NCBI RefSeq assembly: GCF_001262605.1
Contig: NZ_LGTC01000001.1
Location: 5,964,001-6,028,000, forward strand
Length of the DNA: 64,000 nucleotides
Source of the DNA: Pseudobacteroides cellulosolvens ATCC 35603 = DSM 2933
GTDB taxonomy: Bacteria > Bacillota > Clostridia > Acetivibrionales > DSM-2933
Direction: 5' to 3'
Below the pieces are notes generated by a model. That model ran no database searches and was not told the DNA's origin. It was given only the letters and a program-made list of their open reading frames with translations. The position numbers and the translations under genes are program-made. Of this stretch, positions 17,124 to 24,701 are shown in pieces (position 1 is the stretch's first letter; every line of letters starts with the position of its first letter).

Positions 17124-18311
17124 CTAAACCTCCTTTTTCTTTCCTAGTGCCAATCCGGATAGAATAGAAACACGAACAATAATACCCAATAGCTTGGTTT
17201 CTTCTACAACAGCAATAGGAAATTTTGTATCTGCAGCAATCCCAATCAAATCGCTTAAGGGTGTGTTTGGAGATGTAGTATGAAAGTCAGATCTTAAAAC
17301 ATCTTCAACCCATTTGTTATCCTCCACAGCTTTCAGGGCATCATCAATAGTTAAAATACCTTTAAGATTTTTGTTCTTATCAACAACAAAAATACTGGAT
17401 AGACCGGCTTCCTCCATTTTATGAACAGCAAGGCGGGGACCTCCCCTCCATGTGGTAACAAGGTCAGGTTTTCTCATGACCTGTGAAGCCACTAAAACCT
17501 TTGATCTATCAACGTCCTCGACAAAGTTTGATACATATTCATTAGCCGGGTTTGTAAGAATTTCTTCAGATGTTCCGATCTGGACTATTCTGCCGTTTTT
17601 CATGATAGCAATCTTATCTCCAAGTTTTAATGCTTCATCAAGGTCGTGAGTAATAAATAGGACAGTTTTTTTTAGTTTGCCTACCAGGTTTATAAGCTCG
17701 TCCTGCATCTCTTTTCTGATCAAGGGGTCAAGTGCACTAAATGCTTCGTCCATCAGGAGGATATCGGTATCATTTGCTAAAGCACGAGCTAAACCAACAC
17801 GTTGCTGCATTCCGCCGCTTAATTGTCTTGGATAACTATGCTCATACCCTTTAAGTCCTACAGCTTCAATTGTTTTTATTGCTCTTTCGGCCCTTTCTTC
17901 CCGTGGAACACCTTGGATCTCCAATCCGAATTCTACATTACTCAGAATTGTTCTATGGGGTAGGAGTCCAAAATGCTGGAATACCATACCAAGCTTTTTA
18001 CGACGTGTATTTATCAATTTATCTGCATCCATTTTCGTTATGTCTTCACCATCTATAAAGATTTCACCGGCAGTAGGCTCAATAAGTCTGTTTATAAGAC
18101 GGATCAATGTAGATTTTCCGCTTCCCGACAAACCCATAATTACAAAAAATTCTCCTTCATTTACACTAAAGGAAGCCTGGTTAACTCCAACTGTTGCACC
18201 TGTTTCTCTTAATATCTTTTCCTTATCTTCTCCGGATTTTAAACGTTTTAATGCGTCTTTTGAATTATGTCCGAATATTTTTATTAGATTTTTAACTTCC
18301 AGTTTATTCAT
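17124..18311 (-). CDS. opuAA: Glycine betaine ABC transporter ATPase with CBS domains
   Basis: A 395-residue cytoplasmic ATPase energising betaine uptake. Walker A GLSGSGKST (60-68), Q-loop FQHFGLLPHR, signature LSGGMQQRV (164-172), Walker B ILLMDEAFSALDP and switch His in LFITHDLDEAL. The C-terminal 120 residues form a tandem CBS pair (about 280-390), which in OpuA senses ionic strength at the membrane. AGGAGG precedes ATG. First gene of the operon. No clear promoter was picked out in the 330 bases upstream. Confidence 0.95.
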   Translation of the reverse strand: MNKLEVKNLIKIFGHNSKDALKRLKSGEDKEKILRETGATVGVNQASFSVNEGEFFVIMGLSGSGKSTLIRLINRLIEPTAGEIFIDGEDITKMDADKLINTRRKKLGMVFQHFGLLPHRTILSNVEFGLEIQGVPREERAERAIKTIEAVGLKGYEHSYPRQLSGGMQQRVGLARALANDTDILLMDEAFSALDPLIRKEMQDELINLVGKLKKTVLFITHDLDEALKLGDKIAIMKNGRIVQIGTSEEILTNPANEYVSNFVEDVDRSKVLVASQVMRKPDLVTTWRGGPRLAVHKMEEAGLSSIFVVDKNKNLKGILTIDDALKAVEDNKWVEDVLRSDFHTTSPNTPLSDLIGIAADTKFPIAVVEETKLLGIIVRVSILSGLALGKKKEV

Positions 18312-18640
18312 TTGTGTCCTCCTAATAGAGTTGTAATTTTTTCTAATGTATTATGTGTTATCTCAGAAAAACATATTTTTCAAAAGACGTATGCCTTTAT
18401 GACAATAATTTAAAAGTAATAAGTTTTATAAAATTAACAATCTGCTCATCAGGCGTTTCAAAATGCTTGATTTATAATAATTTGTATTAAACATATAAAT
18501 CATGAATTTTCGAATTATCCCAGATGATAAATTTATTATGACTATTCCAAATGGTTATTATGCAGGAATTAACTTAGTTTGATACTGTTATATAAGTGAT
18601 GAAAGAGATTTTATATTAAAAAATGAAGGAATTTAATAAT
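18312..18640. other. Noncoding stretch upstream of opuA
   Basis: Very AT-rich, with no supported gene on either strand. It should contain the opuA promoter, but no convincing -35/-10 pair stands out. Confidence 0.4.
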
Positions 18641-19158
18641 GGAGTACACCCAATTTGATGGACACATAGAAAGCTAGTATAATAGAGAAAAGAACGGATG
18701 TGTCCAACAATGGCAGCAAACACTAATTTTACAACTGAATATAAGAAAGAAATAATAAAGTTGGTTACAGAAAAACAAAAGGCAGTAAGAGAAGTAGCAA
18801 TGCATTGGAGTAACAGAAACAACAATAAGAGATTGGATAAGAAAGTATCACCAGCATGGTGAAGATGCATTTCCAGGGAAAGGTAATCTTTGACCTGAGG
18901 ATTAAGAACTGCGAATATTAAAAAAAGCCATGGCCATATTCAGTCGAGACGTGAAGTAAAATATAAGTTTATTAAGGAAAATAGCTCCAAATTTTGCGTT
19001 CTGAAGATGTGCCAAATATTAAATATCTCAAGGAGCTCATTTTATGAATGGCTAAAAAGGCCTGAACGTAAAAGAAAGAAGAATGATAAAGAATTAATTG
19101 AACTAATAAATAAAATACACAAAGAATCATATGAAACCTATGGGCAAAAACGAATAAA
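18641..19158 (+). pseudogene. IS3-family element remnant (orfA and start of orfB)
   Basis: orfA starts at 18709 (MAANTNFTTEYKKEIIKLVT) as an IS3 HTH transposase subunit. It is broken by frameshifts; VTETTIRDWIRKYHQHGEDA continues in another frame, followed by stops. The start of orfB is recognisable as YKFIKENSSKFCVLKMCQIL and SRSSFYEWLKRP, ending at ESYETYGQKRIK. There the element is cut and joined to an inverted Rhs fragment. Inactive. Confidence 0.8.
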
Positions 19159-19159
19159 A

Positions 19160-19690
19160 ATTTCTTGTTGATATTTCAATAACATCTCCGCTCCAGGACC
19201 CCATATACCTTTGAGTGATCTTGTATCTACACCAGTACCTTTGTTATGATCGAAATGCCAGTGCTGTGTTGCTTTAGTGAATGGACTGGTCATTGGGCTT
19301 GAGTCAACACCTGTATTAGCTTTTCCAACTATTTCTCCATATTGAGGATTATCAAGCATTTTACTTGCTATTCTTGAAGTAACGCCATGATGAACGGCAT
19401 CACCCCAATGACCTGTAGGCTCAACGTAGTTGATGGGATTATTCTTAACATATGAATAGAGGTTTAATCCATCGCCTCTATAGGTATCCTCTTGCGTAAA
19501 CCTACCTACAACCTGGTTGTAGAACCTGGCACATAAATAGTACTGGCCTGTAACCTGATCGTACTGCTCCCCTGCATACCTGAACCTATTCTACACTTTC
19601 TCAACAGCTTCAACTGTATAACCAAACGCATCATACTGATACCGATTCACCACTGCACCTTTGCCATCCACTAATGCTGTAACATCCCCG
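19160..19690 (-). pseudogene. Rhs/YD-repeat protein C-terminal fragment with a longer tail
   Basis: The minus strand reads GHGDVTALVDGKGAVVNRY, QYDAFGYTVEAVEKV, an in-frame TAG, RFRYAGEQYDQVTGQYYL and LNLYSYVKNNPINYVEPTG. A variable tail follows (GHWGDAVHHGVTSRIASKML, then KATQHWHFDHNKGTGVDTRS). The His- and Asp-rich tail could be a metal-dependent effector domain; this is a guess. The 3' end is cut by the IS3 remnant. Core and early tail are homologous to 15009-15355. Confidence 0.8.
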
Positions 19691-19749
19691 TGGCCTTAAT
19701 TAGGTAATATAGCACTTCATTATTGTTCAATATTATTTATTAAACCCTT

Positions 19750-20034
19750 TTAAATAGGTAACATTAAAAACAATTTAAATATTCCAATATAATGGTAGAC
19801 ATTATTATTTGCGTTAACAGTATAGGTGGAGAACAAATAAAAATTGTTTCTGTTAGAATACGAGTCAAAGAAATCTGATGAAGGTGCAAACATATATAAC
19901 ATACTTACATCAGAAGTCCTATTCTCTAAACTTTTTTTCACAATCCAGCTATTAAAATCAGTTTTATCTGGATTGGTCAGAAACATTGCAACAAGCAATA
20001 TACAAGTTAATACCGCAATTATAATCTTTTTCAT
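19750..20034 (-). CDS. Small secreted or membrane-anchored protein (DUF4359-like)
   Basis: A 94-residue protein with an N-terminal hydrophobic helix (KKIIIAVLTCILLVAMFL) followed by TNPDKTDFNSWIVKKSLE and a segment ending YTVNANNNVYHYIGIFKLF. This matches my memory of the DUF4359 family (short proteins with a TNP-x-x-x-DF/Y start after the membrane helix). AGGAGATGACCT precedes ATG. Function unknown. Confidence 0.55.
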   Translation of the reverse strand: MKKIIIAVLTCILLVAMFLTNPDKTDFNSWIVKKSLENRTSDVSMLYMFAPSSDFFDSYSNRNNFYLFSTYTVNANNNVYHYIGIFKLFLMLPI

Positions 20035-20100
20035 AGGTCATCTCCTATGCATGACAGCATATATAAAAGCCCTGTAAAAACAAGGCTCATATATATACTA

Positions 20101-21108
20101 TCATGCATTTTCTGTTTTGGAAACTGTTGGTTTTATGTACTCCCTTTGATGAACCATCATTGAATAAATAACCTTTGCAATCTGCCTCATTACTGCGATT
20201 AAAGCCTGCCTCCGTGCTTTCCTTCTGATATCTTCTTATTATAATACTCAAGAAAAGTTTCATTTATCGGGCTTTTCTTATCCCTACCCTTGCATATATT
20301 CCTTGATGCAATATCCCTTAGTATCTCATACAATCGCCTGTTACCCTGCTTATTCCTAAAATTCTTGTTCTTGTCACCTGATGAACAGGCCACCGGACTA
20401 ATTCCAATGTACCGACACATTTTATCAGCACTTGAAAACCTTCTAATATCCCCAATCTCGCTAATCAGCATAGTAGTGGTTATTGTATTAATTCCAGGCA
20501 TGGTTTCAAGCCTGTAGGGAAATTGCTTCATATGCTTTTTATCTCTGCCTCTAATTATAATGCTTAATTTCCTTTATACAATGAGACACAATAAAGTTCC
20601 TTGTTTCCTGATATTCCGTTGATGTATCGCCATCTTTTGCAACAAGCATCAATATCCTTTCTGCATGTTCAATTCCCAAAAATCCGCTGCTATGAATAGA
20701 CAAAAATTCCGCAAGCTCTTCCTTTGTAATGCCTTTTAACTTTGACGGTGAGGGAAAGTTTTGAAAGAATTCCATTCCGGCCTTACAGTAAGTTACCGTA
20801 AAGAATTTAGGATGGCTTGGATAATGATGCGAAATGTAGCTGTGAACCTGATTTTTAGAGGCAGCCCGTACCTTGACTATTGAATTACGCCGAGATACTA
20901 AAAGCTGCAAAGTCCAGCTATCATCATGGATTGAAGCATCTGGAAGGGTATCCAATTGATTTAATAAAACTTTGGCAACACAAAAGGCATCATATGGATG
21001 GTAAAAACACATCCTTTTTAGATGTATTACTTCCATGGTCAAAAGATCTACCAGCTGAATGTCGCAAATAGGAAATATCTTGATTAAACAAAAAATCAGA
21101 TAAGCCAC
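20101..21108 (-). pseudogene. IS110-family transposase remnant
   Basis: The C-terminal transposase_20 domain is clear: LETMPGINTITTTMLISEIG, RRFSSADKMCRYIGISPVAC and RNKQGNRRLYEILRDIA. A stop at 20551 separates it from a middle piece (WTLQLLVSRRNSIVKVRAAS, FQNFPSPSKLKGITKEELAE). A further frameshift near 20225 precedes the tail ALIAVMRQIAKVIYSMM. The DEDD N-terminus is missing. Inactive. Confidence 0.8.
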
Positions 21109-21155
21109 ATAAAAATATTTTATACTTACGCCTTTATTAATGAGGAGTGGTTTTA

Positions 21156-21908
21156 TTGTTCGGGTTGGACTTACTAAAAAACAGAGATAAATTTTCTATC
21201 GATTCGATAATTGAAATAATAGGCAGCATTAGAAAAGGGGACTTGCAGCTTAGAGACAGGTTTATAAGTGAAAGCATGCCTTTTATTATGAAATCACTAT
21301 ATAAAATTTTAAAAAGACATATTGATATTAAAAACGATGAAGAATTCAGTATAGGCTTGTCTGCTTTTAATGAAGCAATAGATCATTATGACCTGTGTAG
21401 AAAAGGTAACTTTTACAGGTACTCATATATTATGATCAATCATAGGATTATTGATTATTTAAGAAGTACAAAAAGAAACGATAAAACTATACCATTTTCA
21501 AGTATTGAAGATAAAGAATCCTTTGAACAAAGATACCTTACTTCAAATACACAAAATCAATACGAAATAGTGGAACTAAAAGAAGATATTCTGATTTTAC
21601 AGCAGAATTTAATGGCGTTTGGCATAACTTGGGATGATTTGATAGGCAATTCGCCTACACACAGGGATACGAGATGTCTATGTATAAGAATAGCAAAAGA
21701 GATATTGGAAAACGAGGATTTATATACAAAATTCATAAATACCAAGAGAATTCCTCGATCTCAATTGGTGGAACGGTTGAAGATTCACCGGAGAACAATA
21801 GAAAATCACAGGATCTTTATTATAGCAATTTGCCTGGTTTTAAGAAGTAATCAGGATGAATTGAAAGCATTTCCCATTCACTTTGAAGAAAGGGGGGAAT
21901 CATTATGA
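21156..21908 (+). CDS. sigI: SigI-family RNA polymerase sigma factor (copy 1)
   Basis: A 250-residue alternative sigma factor directing RNA polymerase to genes for polysaccharide degradation or stress. Sigma-70 region 2 is visible as RDRFISESMPFIMKSLYKIL, then FSIGLSAFNEAIDHYD and YIMINHRIIDYLRSTKR. The C-terminal SigI-specific DNA-binding region includes IPRSQLVERLKIHRRTIENH. The TTG start at 21156 is chosen because GAGGAG lies 8 bases upstream; a GTG at 21147 overlaps the ribosome site. The stop overlaps the rsgI start (ATGA), so the two are translationally coupled. Confidence 0.9.
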   Translation: MFGLDLLKNRDKFSIDSIIEIIGSIRKGDLQLRDRFISESMPFIMKSLYKILKRHIDIKNDEEFSIGLSAFNEAIDHYDLCRKGNFYRYSYIMINHRIIDYLRSTKRNDKTIPFSSIEDKESFEQRYLTSNTQNQYEIVELKEDILILQQNLMAFGITWDDLIGNSPTHRDTRCLCIRIAKEILENEDLYTKFINTKRIPRSQLVERLKIHRRTIENHRIFIIAICLVLRSNQDELKAFPIHFEERGESL

Positions 21909-23407
21909 AATACATCGGGTTAATAATTGGTTTGGAAGAAAATAGAGCAGTTGTGTTGACTGCTGAAAGCAAGGTCATGGGGATTAAAAAAAGTGAAGGA
22001 ATGTTTTTAGGACAAAAAGTATTTTTTTCCCATAATGATATACTGACTGTCAAACGTAGGAGAATAAATTTTTATATGCCAGCTATTGCTGGAGTTGCAG
22101 CTTTGCTGATGCTTGTCTTCGGTTATTTTAAATTCTTTTATAGCAGTGAAACTTTGGTCTTTATTGACGTTGATATAAATCCAAGTATTGAATTTGCTGT
22201 TGATGGTAAGAGTGTTGTAAAGGATGTACGTCCAATAAATAAAGATGCTGATGCATTGACACAGAATTTAGATTTGGAAAACATTCCTTTTGCAGAAGCG
22301 TTAAAAAAATATATAGATAATGCTATTGAAGAAGGTTATTTGAATGAAAACAAAGAAAACTCAAATTACCTTCTTGTATCGGCAGCTCTCAATCCCAAAT
22401 CCAGCGAGTTTAAAAAAAGCAGGGTAAATACAGAGAAGAGATTGGATTTTGAGTTAGAAAATTTAAAAGATGATCTCCATAAAGTTTATAGCCGGAATTT
22501 CAAATTTGAGATTGTTAAAGTTCCTGAATATTATAAGGAAAAATCTATGGAAAACAATATTTCTTTGGGGAAATACATGGTTTATGAAAGGATAAGAAAA
22601 AAGGGGAATTCCATAACAATTGATGAAATAAAGTCTGATAATTTGTATAATTTATTGAAAAAAAATGGGCTATTACCATTGTATGAAAAAAATACTAATA
22701 TTTTGCCTAAAACTACACCTGTTAAATTCCGTGAGACAATTACTGATCATAGTCCCATTGTTCCGACTCCTACAGTAGCTACAAATACAAAGGCTATTAT
22801 AAGTACACATGCTGTTTCCAATACGCTACAACCCAAATTTACTCCTGAAGTTACTGGAAGAGTAAAAGTTACTCCTAGCACATACAAAACACCTGTATAT
22901 TATATAACTCCAACTTTTACATTAAAGCCGACGCAGATAATAATTCCTTCAGATATGCCAAAAGAGACTGATACAGCACAGTACAATTTTGAAAACGGTA
23001 TCCAGGATTTTAAAATTACAAATGCAATTGAATTTTATAGCAGCTCCGATAATGCGTATGCAGGAACTAAGAGCTTAAAAATCCGTATGAGACCTGGAGA
23101 AGACGAATATATAGACACTTCAAAGGTTGATCCGAGTATAAAGTATGGAACAACAATTACATTTCATGTGTGGATTCCTGACACTACTGAAATAACAGCA
23201 GTTGAAGCATTTTATCAAGATGCCAACTGGGAGTGGACTGGAAACTGGAATTTTTACTCCCAGCTTACTCCAAACAAGTGGAATACAATTAAGTTAAAAG
23301 TACTGGATGATGAAATATTACCTATTCGAAGAATAGGAGTAAAAATTGCTGCAAAAGATAAAAATTTTTCAGGAGATGTTTATATTGACAGTATTTCATG
23401 GAATTAG
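21905..23407 (+). CDS. rsgI: RsgI-family anti-sigma factor with carbohydrate-binding-like sensor
   Basis: A 500-residue transmembrane anti-sigma factor that holds SigI at the membrane until its external domain senses substrate. The cytoplasmic anti-sigma domain is residues 1-50, one membrane helix about 57-75, and the conserved external RsgI segment starts at VFIDVDINPSIEFAVDGKSV. A Thr/Pro-rich linker (about 265-350) follows. The C-terminal domain (about 358-500) begins AQYNFENGIQDFK and ends GDVYIDSISWN, with aromatic residues in YQDANWEWTGNWNFY. It looks like a beta-sandwich carbohydrate-binding module similar to those attached to mannanases and glucanases. The CBM family and ligand are not certain. 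Confidence 0.88.
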   Translation: MKYIGLIIGLEENRAVVLTAESKVMGIKKSEGMFLGQKVFFSHNDILTVKRRRINFYMPAIAGVAALLMLVFGYFKFFYSSETLVFIDVDINPSIEFAVDGKSVVKDVRPINKDADALTQNLDLENIPFAEALKKYIDNAIEEGYLNENKENSNYLLVSAALNPKSSEFKKSRVNTEKRLDFELENLKDDLHKVYSRNFKFEIVKVPEYYKEKSMENNISLGKYMVYERIRKKGNSITIDEIKSDNLYNLLKKNGLLPLYEKNTNILPKTTPVKFRETITDHSPIVPTPTVATNTKAIISTHAVSNTLQPKFTPEVTGRVKVTPSTYKTPVYYITPTFTLKPTQIIIPSDMPKETDTAQYNFENGIQDFKITNAIEFYSSSDNAYAGTKSLKIRMRPGEDEYIDTSKVDPSIKYGTTITFHVWIPDTTEITAVEAFYQDANWEWTGNWNFYSQLTPNKWNTIKLKVLDDEILPIRRIGVKIAAKDKNFSGDVYIDSISWN

Positions 23408-23553
23408 ATAGATATTTAAGGTTTGAATAATTAAGTTGTAAGACGGTAAACATTATAGCACATTAAATTAGAGATATAGTTAATATAAGTTTTTGTCCAG
23501 AAAGGAGGGTAAGTTTTTGGGGATAAAAACAATTAACTAAACTAAATATTATA

Positions 23554-24683
23554 ACGTGAGTTCGATAATATGATTGTAATAAGAATGAAACAGAAATGAA
23601 AAATGAAGCTCCTGTCCGAATCTGTATAATCAATGTTGGCAAAACAAATTTAACAGAGGGAGATGGAGCTTCATGGAAGATTTACTTATTAAAATTTTCT
23701 GCGATACTGATGATTTTTGCATTAGGCTCAACAACTATTTAAAGCATCATTTGGTTACTGATAATAGACTGAAGGAACCTAACCTCTTTAACATTTCAAG
23801 AATGATGACACTAAGTGAAGTAATAACAATAACAATATATTTTCATCATTCGAGTTATAGAAACTTTAAGCATTATTATAAAGAATTTGTTTGTAAAAGA
23901 TTAAGTGGGTACTTTACGAGCCTTGTAAGTTATACAAGGTTTGTAGAGTTAATGCAGCAAGCACTAATTCCATTAATATTATACACACAAAAGTTTAGAC
24001 TAGGCAAGACAACAGGAATTTCCTTTATTGACTCTACGACATTAGATGTTTGTGATAACAGGAGGATTCACTCTCACAAAGTTTTTAAAGATATTGCTCA
24101 GAGAGGTAAATCTTCTACAGGTTGGTTCTACGGGTTTAAGCTGCACATTGTAGTAAATGAAATAGGAGAAATTTTATCGTTCTTTTTAACACCAGGTGAT
24201 ACAGACGATAGAGACTCAAAGGTGATAGATATACTTACAAAAGATCTATTTGGAAAACTTTTTGGAGATAAGGGCTATTTATCACAGCCTTTGTTTAAAA
24301 AGTTGTATGATCGAGGGATAAAGCTAATAACCAAGATAAAAAAGAACATGAAAAATAAGCTAATTGATATAGAAGAAAAGCTTCTACTCAGAAAGCGAGC
24401 TCTTATTGAGACAATAAATGATTTTCTGAAAAATACTTGCCAGATTGAACATACTAGGCATAGAAGCTTTACAAACTTTTTAACTAATGTTGTAGCTGGT
24501 ATTGCTGCGTATAGCTTTTTGCCGAGCAAACCAAGCTTAAAGTTTAGTAAAAGCATTCTTGTTGCCACACTCTAAGGTTGCTTTTCATAATAAAAAGGCT
24601 TCAGAATTCAAGAAACTAAAGCCTTACTTAATTATAATCTATGAGTATGGTTAATTATGGCACTTATTTTATCGAACTCACGT
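23554..24683 (+). mobile_element. IS982-family insertion sequence, copy 1
   Basis: The inverted ends ACGTGAGTTCGATAA / TTATCGAACTCACGT enclose an intact transposase. The 7-base sequence TATTATA is duplicated at 23547-23553 and 24684-24690, a clear target duplication. The insertion separates rsgI from the GH9 ribosome site. A near-identical copy lies at 62248-63375. Confidence 0.9.
23673..24575 (+). CDS. IS982-family transposase
   Basis: A 300-residue DDE transposase. Catalytic segments: FIDSTTLDVCDNRRIHSHKV (first Asp), LHIVVNEIGEILSFFLTPGD, LFGDKGYLSQPLFKKLY (second Asp) and KRALIETINDFLKN (Glu). It is full length and differs from the second copy at only about ten positions, suggesting recent movement. 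Confidence 0.93.
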   Translation: MEDLLIKIFCDTDDFCIRLNNYLKHHLVTDNRLKEPNLFNISRMMTLSEVITITIYFHHSSYRNFKHYYKEFVCKRLSGYFTSLVSYTRFVELMQQALIPLILYTQKFRLGKTTGISFIDSTTLDVCDNRRIHSHKVFKDIAQRGKSSTGWFYGFKLHIVVNEIGEILSFFLTPGDTDDRDSKVIDILTKDLFGKLFGDKGYLSQPLFKKLYDRGIKLITKIKKNMKNKLIDIEEKLLLRKRALIETINDFLKNTCQIEHTRHRSFTNFLTNVVAGIAAYSFLPSKPSLKFSKSILVATL

Positions 24684-24701
24684 TATTATAAGGAGGGTTT
24701 T

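Noticed and set aside
20880-21071. Plus-strand 63-residue frame before sigI
   Set aside because: It is antisense to the IS110 remnant and lacks a ribosome site.
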